Shown piece by piece: positions 44,115-55,912 of a stretch of 64,000 bases of DNA (positions within the stretch are counted from its first letter, which is position 1; each line of letters opens with the position of its first letter). Source of the stretch: Apostichopus japonicus (Eukaryota > Echinodermata > Holothuroidea > Aspidochirotida > Stichopodidae); contig NC_092577.1 of the NCBI RefSeq assembly GCF_037975245.1, forward strand, positions 13,443,513-13,507,512, read 5' to 3'. Under the pieces are notes generated by a model. That model was not told the DNA's origin. It searched no databases and worked only from the letters and a program-made list of their open reading frames with translations. Position numbers and translations under genes: made by a program.

Positions 44115-44868
44115 TGTAACGATTGTTCTTTCCAAGGTAGCGTAGGCCGTTAGCTTGGGATCCTTGGCCGTAGATGTTGTATTTTGATAAGCCAAGAATA
44201 ACACAGTTAATGAAGAAGACGAGCGACACGACAGAAGACAAAACACGTGTTTTAACGTTCTGGAAATCTCTTATTAGCCTTCCGAGTACAGAGCTACAGT
44301 CGACTGTATCAAAAGCAAACGATATAAAAAAAAACCTCAAACTAACACAACTACAAATTAACATCTAACCAACGAAACAACCTACTCCTAAAAACAACAT
44401 AACCTCACTACTCAAACTACAACTCTGTACTACTCAAACTACAACTCTGTACTACTGAAACTACATCTGTGTATTACTCAAACTATAACTCTGTACTGAA
44501 CGACGTGCACATCGTTCCTCCTTATAACTATGCCCCGAACAATAGGTTGGAATGCATGGGGCATTCATGTAAACTGCTAAACCCTATTGATAGGATATAC
44601 ATGTAAATTCGTTACTATTCAAAAGAGATTACCCCACAGCTCCCATTCAGATGCATGGTGATAAGAGAGCATACAATGGCGCCTGTCACCATGGAGAGAA
44701 AACAACCGCCGCCACGAATGCAACACTAGGCTACACCTGGCGGAAGTTCCTCCCCATGGGGACAAAGCCTAATATAGTGATTCACGTGCGCACAGCCGGT
44801 GTCTCAAAACAAAACCCCAGTGTTACCAAACGCTCCCGCACGACACGACACGGTCGGCCAGCGTTACA
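44115..44868. mobile_element. Probable solo LTR
   Basis: A 754-bp segment beginning TGTAACG and ending CGTTACA, the TG...CA inverted ends typical of LTRs. ATATAT lies on each side, but the insertion is in a TA tract so the duplication is uninformative. No internal coding region or second LTR was seen. It could also be a short inverted-end DNA element. Confidence 0.5.
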
Positions 44869-45279
44869 ATATATATATTTTATTTCTATCAATTCTCAAT
44901 GTACATAATACAGATAAAATTGACTTTAAAAAGCACGACAGGTCTCAACGACCGCAGCTAGCAGAAAGCCACACTAAGGATAATAAAAGGATAAAGGGAT
45001 GAAAACGACAGACAATACCAAGCAACCAAGAACTTAAGAGAACGACAAGTACAAATCTAAATGCGAACAAATAAAAAAAAAAAAAAAAAACTGCTGAAAA
45101 AAATATACTCTATACATCTACAATATGTGTGAGGCAAGTGTCAGCATCATCCCGAAGGTTGTTTATTGTATAGCTGCACAAGAGGGCTAGTTTAGTACAT
45201 TTGGCAAGGTATTTCTTTATTATAGATTTTTTCGATTTTCCCAGACTATTGCACATTAGTTTGACTGTACCGGGAGCTA
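44869..45279. other. AT-rich spacer with poly(A) run
   Basis: Contains an A19 run near 45070 and the probable 3' UTR of the minus-strand LINE that follows. No gene seen. Confidence 0.5.
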
Positions 45280-45846
45280 TTATCCCCTTACTCCAATCTC
45301 CACCGTTATGAAATCCAATTCCCAGCCAATATCACTCAAGTCACCGATCAATGGTCCATATCTGTCTGATTTTCTTTCTTGTGCATTGTTAAAGGATTCA
45401 GCGGAGTCCCAGGGACACGTCAACTCCATAATGTGAATTTTCCGTTGAACCCTGTCTATAGCAGTGAGGTCTGGTCTGCAAGTAGTAGGCAATATATCCG
45501 GGGGTATGGTACTGGTGTGCTGGTCATATACGATAGTGTTCCCGTCTCGACTAGCGTCGATTGCGATATCCCATGCTGGGCCTAGCGTTGAAGTATAGAG
45601 GTCTCGCAGAGCAAAGAGAATGTTATCGTGTCTCCAGGTGTACCTGTGTTTAAGTGCTAACGAAACCTGGCAAGAGCTAAGCACATAGTGTAGAGTTTGC
45701 TCTGGAGCATTACATAGTTCGCGACTTGCCAGACAAGCTCCGCATTGGGCAGACACCGAACAGTTCCAAACCTTACATAAAACGCTGGCAACAGGAAATT
45801 GGTTATTCAGGGAACGAATGGCAAAGCTAAAACACTGTTCAGACAT
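45280..45846 (-). pseudogene. Zinc-knuckle and restriction-like endonuclease of the LINE
   Basis: A 188-codon open block with CSVSAQCGAC, then HYVLSSCQ, then the PD-(D/E)xK-type endonuclease: RPDLTAI and MELTCPWD hold the acidic residues, and ERKSDRYGPL holds the downstream lysine/arginine. The block ends with EIGVRG and TAG/TGA. It is the most intact part of this element. Confidence 0.8.
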
Positions 45847-46861
45847 TCATCGTATGGTGGCTTGCCATTTCGTGTCGGCGTCTTGAAGATGAAACAGTTG
45901 GTTCCAGTTTCCTTGCTCCCTCAGGTTATTGAGACTCTGATCCTGGGCATCGTTGATTCGTTGGACAGCTTCGTCAACTGTTCGTACTTGGGTATCGCTG
46001 ACTGCGTCGCTCACTTCGTCCCTCAACGCCGGGTCTACGTCAGCGTCTCTGCCGAGTGCCGTTTCTATGACAGTGGCATGGCCACGGTGGTAGAGCTGTC
46101 TAGGTAGTCTGCAATCCATACCCTCACGGTGTGTGATTAGTGACGTACTCGCTTTCTTCGGCAAACGGAGCCATTCGCGTATAAATTTCATAACGGTAAC
46201 GTCAAGTTTTTCCAGGCTAGATAGTGCCAAATCTTGAACAGTCAGGGAGAACAAGAAAGCAGCGGACGAGTATTGTTTCCATATGCGGAGTTTGTATTCT
46301 CCGCGGATTGGAAGGGCATCTATGGTTTTCATTTGATCCTTGATGTTACGCTCTATCATTTGGAAGGCGCGGGACGATTGGTATTTCGGGAAAATATAAC
46401 AGCCAAGAAACTTCATTGGCTTTCCTCATTGGTTTTGAGCTGTTCCTCCCCCAGTTTGAAAACTCGATGTGGCGCGAATACCCCTGATGTTAGAGAAAAC
46501 GTGACACATTTCTTGGCTTTAAGCTTCAGTCCTATGTTGAGCATCGGTGTGTTTAGTTCATTCAACAGCTTATGCAGTGACTGAGGACGCTGAGTACAGA
46601 GCGTTAGGTCATCCGCATAGGCCAGGCTTATGATCTTATTAGCCTTGTAAGGCACACCAATCGCGTCACGTTTGTCTCTATGTACTGCAGAATCAGGTTG
46701 AAGACCAGCAAGAAGATTGTTGGGCTGATGGTATCACCCTGGAATACACCGATGTTAATGTTCAGATTGTCGACTGAAAAGTACTTAGTTCTAGCTTGAA
46801 CTTGTAGATTGCTATAGAACTGTAACAGATATGTAGTCAGCCACTGAGGAATGTGGTGATG

Positions 46862-47434
46862 CTATAGGCTGAATTCGAGGACGTCATGTCTCACCGATCC
46901 AAACGCATTTTGAATGTCCAACCAGGCAATATGCGTTGAGCGACATTTGCTTTTGACATATTTCGTTAAGCGGTTTAGGACCATGGTATGTTCTGCACAA
47001 CCCATAATGGGGTTCAAGAAACCTTTCTGCGTGGATATGTCAATCAGTTTGTTCGTTCGCAAGAACGACAGTAACCGGAAGTTGAGAATACTGTGGAACA
47101 GCTTCGAAACACACGAGGTGAGTGTTATTGGGCGATAGTTCTGGATATCATCCGGGTTGCCATATTTGAATATGAAAATCATTATACCCTTCTGCCAGCT
47201 AGATGGGACATACGATACTTCATTTGGCTGCAGTTCACATGACGCTTTGATTTTACTAAACAATGTTGCAAGGAACCGTAATACGCATGGCAGCTTCTTT
47301 AACATGAGATATGAAATGCCGTCGGGCCAGGCGCTGATCTTGAACGGGTTCGACGCAAAGTTTGTTTTACATCTTTGATCGTGAAGGCAGCATCGTTGAA
47401 TGGGTGTTGCGGCTGTGGTTGGGGTATTGTCCAC
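46862..47434 (-). pseudogene. RT N-terminal half of the R2/NeSL-like LINE
   Basis: An open block with the order PDGIS, VPSSWQKGIMIFIFKYG, NYRPITLTSCVSKLF, QKGFL...EHTMVL and the first catalytic aspartate in WLDIQNAFGSV. Just upstream, in another frame, is the SAPGP motif. The block ends before the YADD box, which is found in a different frame at 46655-46413. Confidence 0.8.
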
Positions 47435-47756
47435 GAGGTGTCAATAGAGGGCGTAATCACGTTTTCATCTTCATACAAGGAACGGAGTGTCGTCTCACAT
47501 GTCTGCTGTGATCTTGCAGCTGGTTGCTTACTTGATTTCTAACCGTCCACAACAAACTTATTGACGTACGCGTTAAAGTTTTGCCTAAAAAACTTTTCTT
47601 GATTGTGCCTTTCGCGCGACCGAATTGCCGAGTTGAATTCTTCTTAAGTTCAGAGTGGCAGCGCAAGGCTGTGAACAATGACTGTGTATATTTTGTCCCT
47701 TGATGTTGTCGAGGAACCAAAGGAAATCGTCGCAGTTTCGACACGGGTTCTGCAGC

Positions 47757-49010
47757 CTCGACGTTAGCAACCTTTATGGATCTATCCCTTTGGATGACAT
47801 GGACAACAAAACACCCAGTATGTATAAGGTTGCCAGACAATTCTTTAGCAACCACAAAGCAGATTGTGATTTGTCCAGTCTACGAGATGACGACTTTGAA
47901 TCCCTCGTTAGACTATGCTTAACAAGTGACGTCGTTCTCATCGATAACAAGCCCTACACACAAAATAATGGTTTAGCCATGGGAAACAACTTAGCCCCCA
48001 GTTTAGCCATTATCTACATGAATCAGTCAGACATCCAGCTTCGTCACCAATTTGGAAATAATGTCATGCTAAAACGCTACATCGACGACATTTTCCTTGT
48101 TTGGACATCGGCGGATATTAACAGCGATAACATCCTATCCGTCGCTAATAGCCTCAACACGGCTCTTAGTTTTACCATAGAAATGCCTGTGGATGACCGA
48201 TTGCCCTTCCTGGACACAGTTGTAACGCTCAACCGTACAAACAACTCATTCACAACACAACTATATTCCAAACCTATACACAGTGGTTGCATTTTGCACT
48301 GGGACAGCCATGGTCCCACCTCTGCCAAACGAGCCATTTTGACGGGAGAAACAAGAAGAGCCATATCCAGGTCCACAGACAAACCCTCAACTAAACTATC
48401 TCTTAAACAAGTAAAAACTAACTTCATAAGAAACGGATATCCTAAAAAATTCGTGAACTCAACCATGAAACACACAATAATCACCTCTACTAGACCATCT
48501 GAAGATCAAAGAATTTACCTAAAAGTACCATTTGTGAACGAGAACATAAAACGGCAGACCCTGGCAACAATCAGCAGATCGGGCATTACAAATCTGAGAA
48601 CACACTTCATGACAGGTAATCCATCAGCGAGTTTGTTTTCCGCGCCACGTGACAAACAGGGTTGCCCACCCAACTGTGACACCTGCAAAATCGCTGTAAA
48701 GAAGAATATCTGTTTAGCCAAAAACTGTGTCTACAAGATTAAATGCAATCTTTGCTCGTCTACATACATCGGCGAAACGGGATGCACCATTGGAACGAGA
48801 ATAAAAGAACATCTACGTATGACTAAACAGACCATATACACTCATTTACAAACTCACAATATAAATCCGAAATCTGGAGAAAACATCAATTGGCAAATCC
48901 TACATCACAACCTACCCAATACCAGTGAAAGAAAAATAATCGAAGCCCTTACCATTAAAGCCAGTAATAACTTAATGAATGGCTGTGCTGGACGTCAATT
49001 GGATATTTAA
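47757..49010 (+). CDS. Penelope-like element RT with GIY-YIG endonuclease (5' truncated)
   Basis: One long open frame (open from 47700, element sequence from about 47757). RT motif A is SLDVSNLYGSIP, motif B NGLAMGNNLAPSLA, motif C LKRYIDDIFLVW and motif D/E LPFLDTVV. A linker with CPPNCDTC follows, then KCNLCSSTYIGETGCTIGTRIKEHL, the GIY-YIG nuclease start with its Tyr and Arg residues. The order RT then C-terminal GIY-YIG defines EN+ Penelope-like retroelements. The N-terminal third is missing. The frame is otherwise uninterrupted, suggesting a fairly young insertion. Confidence 0.9.
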   Translation, partial: LDVSNLYGSIPLDDMDNKTPSMYKVARQFFSNHKADCDLSSLRDDDFESLVRLCLTSDVVLIDNKPYTQNNGLAMGNNLAPSLAIIYMNQSDIQLRHQFGNNVMLKRYIDDIFLVWTSADINSDNILSVANSLNTALSFTIEMPVDDRLPFLDTVVTLNRTNNSFTTQLYSKPIHSGCILHWDSHGPTSAKRAILTGETRRAISRSTDKPSTKLSLKQVKTNFIRNGYPKKFVNSTMKHTIITSTRPSEDQRIYLKVPFVNENIKRQTLATISRSGITNLRTHFMTGNPSASLFSAPRDKQGCPPNCDTCKIAVKKNICLAKNCVYKIKCNLCSSTYIGETGCTIGTRIKEHLRMTKQTIYTHLQTHNINPKSGENINWQILHHNLPNTSERKIIEALTIKASNNLMNGCAGRQLDI

Positions 49011-49180
49011 GCTTTTCACATCTTGCTGGTCCGTCTGTGCGCTCCGAATACAGGTTGTTCGCTGGTGCGTTTCAGCTCAGGGGAATTGGTTTTAAAGTTT
49101 TTACTTATATACACGGAGTCGGTAGTTGCACCTCATTCCTTGATAAAGCCTTAACCGGCGAAATATTGGAACATACAACT
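47757..49180 (+). mobile_element. 5'-truncated Penelope-like retroelement
   Basis: The ORF plus about 170 bp of 3' sequence including TTGATAAAGCCTTAACCGGC, a phrase of the kind found beyond PLE stop codons. The 5' end abuts the 5' end of the oppositely oriented R2/NeSL-like LINE at ~47757. Both lie upstream of the duplicated part of RTK gene B. Confidence 0.75.
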
Positions 49181-49260
49181 TTGTATACTTTCTTACTGTG
49201 CTTGTTGAAGTCTCATTTTCTACATTTCATCATATACACCAAGCATGTCAACATCCGCTC

Positions 49261-49265
<5 letters not shown>

Positions 49266-49353
<88 letters not shown>

Positions 49354-49425
49354 TATATATATATATTGAACATATATATATATTGAACATATATATATAT
49401 ATAAACATATATGTGTATATATAGA
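49266..49425. repeat. Long (TA)n tract
   Basis: About 80 bp of pure TA followed by TA-rich sequence with TTGAACATATATA repeats. Confidence 0.95.
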
Positions 49426-49491
49426 TAATATGATATAATATGACATAATAAAATATTAATAATAATAATAACAATTTTGTGAAAGATTTAC

Positions 49492-49650
49492 CGTATTTGC
49501 AGCTGCCATTTTAGGAGGTTTGAACACGTCAGCTATTTTTCTGTCTATCAAAGCACCTCCATTAGAAATTCCTGTGTAACTTTGTTTAATCAAGACAACG
49601 CAGGCTGAAAGCAGCCCTAAAAATGTAAACAGAGACTTAGGAATGTACAT
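49492..49650 (-). CDS. Candidate first exon with signal peptide
   Basis: The ATG at 49650 opens [20 protein letters not shown], a good signal-peptide-like start. The frame runs 53 codons to a donor ACG/GTAAAT. Its position and strand suit a first exon of RTK gene B. However, it ends in phase 0, whereas the ECD1, VWC2 and ECD2 acceptors all need phase 1, so a direct in-frame junction to them is not possible. It may join an exon not recognised here, belong to another gene, or be chance. Confidence 0.4.
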
Positions 49651-52600
49651 ATTGTTTGTATTGGTATACACTTGACTGTTATGATGCTGTTACGATATAC
49701 CGTTAGGGCACACCTTTATGCCATGTATCAGGTCATAAAATAACTCGGTCCAACACCCATTTTGTGAGCAGTTGGTAATTGCAGACACACTGCCTGACAC
49801 CGAAACAAGCCTCAATCAGTTTAGTTCTTTACGGGCTAATGCTTAGTGTGTTTGGGTATAGAACTAAGCGACTGTGTGGTGATTTTGGTTGATAGCTAGT
49901 CTCACAATGTAACGCCCGGTCATGAATGGATTGCCGTGTTTAAAAGCAAAACATCATATACTTCTATATTTATCAATCAAGCCGCGTGTAGCTTACTTAC
50001 TGATCAGCGGGAAGGAGGGGACGTGGAATTTGCAAAATGGAGTATCATTTCTGCTGAATGTTATGCTGTTAATATCCCATTCGAAGTCATTTTGAAACTG
50101 GCTGTCTTACTTCTGGTTCGGATAACCACATATTTGCTTTTCTTCACTTCTGGTATACTCTTAGTCTTATTTAATGTGAAATGATAAATCTGTAACTTCT
50201 TTATCACACTTTTGGAGATAACAATTATGTGAACTGTAAACGAACAATAAATTGAAAGCAAAAGCTATAACAAACCGTTGTCAGTGTGTTAATCCAGGAC
50301 TATAAAACAATATAAGTATTAACTATCATTAACCCATTATAACAATAGCATGCGGTAAAAAAATCGCACAATTATAACATATTGTTGTGTTTCTTGTTGA
50401 TTCGGTTGATTAATTAGACATCTCAGGGTAATATGCAATAATCAGAAAAACGATTAAGGTCTGATTCGACTCCAATTTATTGAGGTTTTTTCTGCGTTTG
50501 GAATATATTACTGTCAACACACTCCCAGAACGTGACTCCTGTCAGCACCTGCAAAGGTCCTTCCAGAAGTTTCGTTCTGGTTGCCTTGACCAAATCACAT
50601 GACATACATATTAATGAATAATTATGAATCAATAACCAATCACAATACTGATGATTATCTTAGATGATTTTACCAAGAGGCATTGGAAATCCTCTACACA
50701 ACAATATGCCTCAAATATTGATGTATTGTTCTCTTTAATTTGTGATTGAAACACATCACTTTTAACCAAGGAATCAGTTTGAGAAAAGTTACATTCTGTG
50801 TACTTTAAATACCCCGTGATCATTTTCTCTTTTTCTTTCTGAAAATGCTTTTAATTTAGTCAAGATAATATTTCTACATTTCATTCCCGTTTTATTGAGC
50901 AATAATGCACAACGTGCAGAGTAATGGTGTATTATTGCATACTTTATTTAGAGACCGATGTAGGTTTTAATTACATTAAATAATTCTGCAGGTGACGGGA
51001 GTGATTTTCATCATTATGATTATTTTCTTTGATCTGATACTTGAAACAGTATTCATTACAGGTAAAAAAACAATTTTTATGTAGTACATTCAGAGGCCAT
51101 CCAATAAATTAAGGTATACGTGCTGGTGATGTTGTAATATGAAGTGATAACATTCACAGATGATAACGCATACATTAATATTCAGCTTTAGCAACGCTTT
51201 AAACTTATAATCCTTTCGAATTATAAATTACTTAAAGCCATATATCTTGATGTAACAAAAGGTATTAAACTATTCGATTGTTATGGTTTTAAAAGTCACA
51301 ACCGTGTTAATTCCGCCTATTTTTTTTTTACATTTACTGTTGAATTCTGTAAGTGTTGTGTAAAAGTAAGTTGGCCTGACGTTTCGATCGTGGCAGGATC
51401 TTCTTCAAAATCTAAATGACAAGTAACAGTAACAGACGGGACAAAAACACACACAGACTACAGACAGGTTAACGAGCATCGTGAACAAAAAGATATAGAT
51501 GAAAGGATATTAGTAGACAAGGGATGGAGAGAAGAAAGAAAGAAAGAATTCTGTAAATGGTAGTAACTTATGAAATATTGATGTACACCGTATGCACTAT
51601 CCCAAAGAAAGAAAAAATAGGTATTTTCATTAACTTAAAATCGCACAAAAGTCACAGCCGTAACATTTGAAAGCTATACTACAAACATACTTCAAGTATT
51701 GTTAGCAATGTTCAAAACTACAAATTGTTTGACTTGCCTAATGGAATGTCAACGCGTTAGTTGTATAGCTCGTTGAGGAGCAACACTCACTCGATCCTAA
51801 TTGTATCGTCGACATTTCTTTGACTGGAATATTAGAGAAGCTGTCAAAACATCAGATTAGCTCTAATAACGTTAGAAATATCATATCGATCAAAATGAAT
51901 CACAATTCACAGCGTTTTAAACGTACACGGTCGACATGGTTGTTTTTACTTTTTGAAAAAATAATTTTCTGTGTTCATAGGGGATGTAAAATCAAACAAT
52001 AAGATAGCTACGCCCTTGTTTCGCACTCACAACAATGAATATTTATATATTTGTGTATTCTCGTGTCCTAATTTTAACAAATGTTATAGTAGTTAATTTT
52101 TATGTCAATAATGTTATTTGTTGGTGTTGCTATTTGGTGTCCTTTAAGCTTTACCGTGATTTTTGGGATGTTGTTTGTTTGGCTCAGTAGGGTTTTGCCT
52201 GTAGAGTTGGTAGGCGATGTTACAGGTTAAGTGTATTGACATCTATTGATATTTAAATATTTTGCTTTGTTGGGTTCGGTTCGATAACAATGACGGATAA
52301 CAATTGGAACTAAAATTGTATGCCTATGACAAAGTCAGAATAGGCATATGTCAATAAATTGCATATAATATGTAGAATTTATCAGTTGCTTGTTAGCTTT
52401 TGCAGGTCAGAAACTGTAACAAAACTGTATGGACACGTAGTTGAAAACAACATTATCAAGTCTTGCAAGCAGAATTTGTTGATCGGTTTATGTCTCATAA
52501 AGCAATGGAATTGAAACCAATTGCCAAGAGTAACCAAAAGAAGTACCCTTTCTACAGGGCCAAACCAAAAGAAGGTAAGGCCTAACATGATGTATCAACT

Positions 52601-54300
52601 TTTAGCGATACTGAAGCATTTCAATGACAATGTGAACTTTTTTCCTTTTAAATAGCTGGCACTTTGCGAGTGTGATTAAAATTGTAGTGGCCAAAACACA
52701 TAATTCACTCACCACTAATTATACTACGTTTAAGTCTCTGCAATAAGAGTAATACAGAATACAACAGCAAGTCTTTCAACTTCAGGTAGGTATATGTGAC
52801 AGAACCACCGATATACTGGCTGCACCTATGTTGTTTCAAAGAATTTCCAAAGGAACAACAGCAAGGAATGACGCCGCTGCTTGTTCTGCGAAGATAGTTT
52901 GCCTTTTGTAATATTTCTTTAGTACTAGTGGCTAGGCTTTGGCAAGTAACCTTATTGTACCTCTTAACTTGTGTACATTGAGCAAAGAATCATTAATTTT
53001 GACAGCTTCTGACACACAAATGCTAAACTAAACTTAACAAAATATAATGGGTAACCGCAAACACAACACAAGAAAAATTTAAAAATGCAGGCAATTAGCA
53101 AAAAAAGGCCATTAAAAAACACAGTTTTTATATTTGTTTCGTTAGTCCTCGAATTTTGTTGGGACGCTTAGCTCGCTCAGGAAGTTGAAGCACATCTATC
53201 AAACCATCGATTTTAATAAGTTGAAGTTTTAACTGTAGGGACAACCAGTAGAGGTCTGGATTGAGAACGAACAGTTGTGGATCTCTGGTATTTTGGAAGC
53301 TGTTTACCGATGTAAACTTTGATACAAATGTTTAGGGCTTTATAAATGTACAAACAAATCTTTAAATGAGACATGTCATGCACTGCAGCCAATGTAGATC
53401 ATGTGAACTTAGCGTGATGTGTTTGTACCGTCTAGTACGTGCCACAAGTCTTGCTGTATAACTCTGCACCCGTTGAAGACGTCTGGTTAGTGCTTTGAGG
53501 TAGGCTAGAGAGTGAGGCATTATTATAATCTAACCCATATGTAACGAGAAAATGAACATTTGGATACACATATAGAAGGACAGTTAAATTGGACAAATTA
53601 GCAATGATAGATGAGAGTCAGCCACAACAATGGAGAGGTAACGAGAGAATGAAAGCTCTGTTGTGGGGAATATCGTGCACACGATGCATGTTCTGTACGT
53701 GTAAAGTTTATATGGAGTAAACATAATCGCATGTTTGCTAGCATTCTAAGTGTTTGGCGAACCAAAGCGTTTGTGTTGGAGTGAAACAATAGATTCAATC
53801 ACAGAAAATATAAAGAATGTCACTGTGGCACATGGTTAGTGTACCTACAGTGTGACAAACGATATGGTATAGAAAGACAGCAGTTCCCCAAGGCGATGAA
53901 ATTCGATTTCTTTGGTAAATATATTCTAACATAGCCTAGCCTATTAGTGATATTTATAACTATTGACCTAACGTTAGGCCTAGCAATAGTAGTGTAGTAT
54001 TTGCTTGCTTGCATGTTAATATAAATAATGGAGAATATGTACTGCTGGATGACTGTACAAAGATGGTATAACGACATATACAATATTTATGTACAATACC
54101 CCAAAGATGCATAAAAAAATACATATTTACAAAATGTGTAGAGCCACAAACGGCCCAATACGTTTTTATAGTTAGTTCAGTGTTATTGCGATTTCAATGA
54201 AGCTGTTATATTGAAACGAATATTTCCTTCCAAACAATTTATTAATTTTACAGTTGAGACAGTTTTGAAAATTAACCAGAACTACACGGACACTATGCAC
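49651..54300. other. Noncoding stretch upstream of RTK gene B
   Basis: AT-rich, with only short unsupported frames. One recognisable item is the Penelope-like 3' end at 51361-51436. No tRNA, rRNA or conserved protein segment was seen. Confidence 0.5.
51361..51436 (-). mobile_element. Penelope-like 3' terminus (fragment)
   Basis: The reverse complement carries TTACTTGTCATTTAG, GAAGAAGATCCTGC, GATCGAAACGTCAGGCC and AACTTACTTTTAC. The plus-strand sequence at 61140-61213 repeats the same series, so these are two ends of one family in opposite orientation. Confidence 0.6.
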
Positions 54301-54334
54301 AGACATAGCGCATGTGTAATTGCGAATTATATGG

Positions 54335-54515
54335 TGATTACTATGTGTGTGTGTTTACAAATATAGAAAGAAAAAAACAGCAAATGGATTTTGTCTTATC
54401 AATGCACATACTGTTTATACAAAGAGGCGGCTACATGACACATAAAACAAATAAGTTCGATGTATTGTTCATGAAGTTTTACCGGAAAGATACTTTCATT
54501 CATGGCTTCGGTAGG
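54335..54515. repeat. Repeat block R1, first copy
   Basis: About 180 bp resembling 55180-55345: GGTGATTACT.TGTGTGTG, TGTTTATACAA, GATGTATTGTTCATGAA / GATACATTGTTCATGAA and GAAAGATACTTTCATT are shared in order. It is noncoding. Confidence 0.6.
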
Positions 54516-54864
54516 ATGCTTAACTTAGACTTTCCTTTATATTGAAGACAATTCATTAGTTGGGTATGCATGGACTAGGTGTAATACTTTCGGGAAAATA
54601 ACTACAAATGTATAATGCAAATGACTGCAATACTTTGATAAGAATCCTTTTTTTTTCACTTATTGTTACCCGTTTGTGATATCCATTTTATTTAAGACTT
54701 TTTACGTTACAATTTATAATACGATCATTTCCAACCTGACCCCATGTTTCTACCACTGTATCCCTTCCTTTACTTGTATATTGCATCGTAAGAGATATTG
54801 TCATGGTTCATGCATATTTCCTTTACATGTTATAGTCTCGAGGTAAGGAAGTAAAAAGATCATT

Positions 54865-55178
54865 GTCGTCGTAGGTACGTAATGTGTACGCTCTCAAAAG
54901 AGTAAGGGCCGTAGGATTCTTAACACCGCATTGACAAGATTAATGGTTTAACAGCATCGTGAGCCACATAATTCACGTCCACATATTACCTATGAGTGTA
55001 GCTTATTCGCGTATACATCGGAACAATGCTTTCCTCTACGACAAAGGTCCAGTTCATTTCTTTTATTGTAGCACTACATCAAATAAACAAGTACAGAGCG
55101 CTCCAGTTTCCATGCTGACCTATTCTTAATTCAACATACTTTATATGCAAAAAGGCAGAATTTCAGAGAAAGGAAGGT
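54865..55178. repeat. Repeat block R2, first copy
   Basis: Shares ordered phrases with 63062-63707: AAGAG.AAGGGCCGTA, AGCAGCATCGTGAGCCACATA, ATTCACGT, GATGAGTGTAGCTT / TATGAGTGTAGCTT, then ACAAGTAC.GAGCGCTCCA and ATATGCAAAAAGGCAGAA. Confidence 0.65.
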
Positions 55179-55179
55179 G

Positions 55180-55345
55180 ATTACTTTGTGTGTGTTTACA
55201 ACTATATAAACAGGCAGAAAATTAGATCTTTGTCTTCTCAATGCGCACACTGTTTATACAAGAATCGGCTTTACGTCACATAAACCGTCGATACATTGTT
55301 CATGAATTTTGACCTGAAAGATACTTTCATTTATGGTAATTGTTT
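55180..55345. repeat. Repeat block R1, second copy
   Basis: Diverged copy of 54335-54515 in the same orientation. Together they suggest a local tandem duplication of about 850 bp. Confidence 0.6.
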
Positions 55346-55577
55346 AAAGGCATTCTCTCAGCTATAATTTTTTAGAGGGCGGGCCAGTTTCATAGGTTTC
55401 GCTGGTACACAGTTACTCAACTTTCTTACTTGGTCACGTGATAAGTTATATGTAAAATACTGCCACTGTACAGTGTATATCATGTATGTTAATATACGTA
55501 ATGTATTGCACAGTTTCATGCAGTGTTAGCATAACACACATAACGTGTATATTGCGGTCGCCGCGCTGTTTAATTAG

Positions 55578-55790
55578 GTGGAAGGCACAGATTGCTTTAC
55601 TGTGGGTCCCGATGCCGAAAGCAGTGAGCGAAAAAAGGGACAGAGAATTGCAGGCATGAAAAGTGTACTTAAGCTGGTACTACGTGGACTGGGTTTCCAA
55701 AACGATCTACTGGAACAGAGATCGGGGATCGACAAAATAACCAATGCTACCTTCGAGGAGCATTTACTAGCAAATCATACGAGAAGGTAG
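55578..55790 (+). CDS. Candidate exon of an unrecognised plus-strand gene
   Basis: The frame is open from an acceptor-like TTTAATTAG/GTGG to a donor-like GAGAAG/GTAGGC. It encodes a hydrophilic peptide (SSERKKGQRIAGMKSVLKLVLRGLGFQNDLLEQ as seen in pieces). I do not recognise a domain. The segment is less AT-rich than its surroundings, which is the main reason to list it. Confidence 0.25.
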   Translation: MEGTDCFTVGPDAESSERKKGQRIAGMKSVLKLVLRGLGFQNDLLEQRSGIDKITNATFEEHLLANHTRR

Positions 55791-55866
55791 GCAGCAAATT
55801 ATGCTAACGACTAACGTTATATATTTACTATTTAGGCTACAGTATGATGTTCACCGGCCGAACTGT

Positions 55867-55912
55867 TTGGTCTACTCAGGGAGTTGTTCCATAACAACTC
55901 CTTGGTCTACTC
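55867..55912. other. Hairpin framed by direct repeats
   Basis: A perfect 9-bp stem, GGAGTTGTT (55880-55888) and AACAACTCC (55893-55901), with a CCAT loop. It is bracketed by two copies of TTGGTCTACTC (55867-55877 and 55902-55912). It lies about 80 bp beyond the candidate exon. Confidence 0.7.

Larger units (their letters stand above)
45280..47760 (-). mobile_element. R2/NeSL-like LINE with restriction-like endonuclease
   Basis: Minus-strand non-LTR element in several frames. RT fingers run from ~47340 (KISAWPDGISYL, NYRPITLTS, DIQNAFGSVRHD). The YADDLTLC box is at ~46610 and FLGCYIF at ~46405. The thumb ends FIREWLRLPKKAS near 46160, followed by a Cys/His motif (CGAC ... HYVLSSC, ~45750-45670). 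Last comes a restriction-like endonuclease (RPDLTAIDRV, IMELTCPWD, RKSDRYGPLIGDL, VEIGVRG) up to the stop at 45280. The C-terminal endonuclease separates this group from APE-type LINEs. At least four frame changes make it inactive. Confidence 0.85.
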
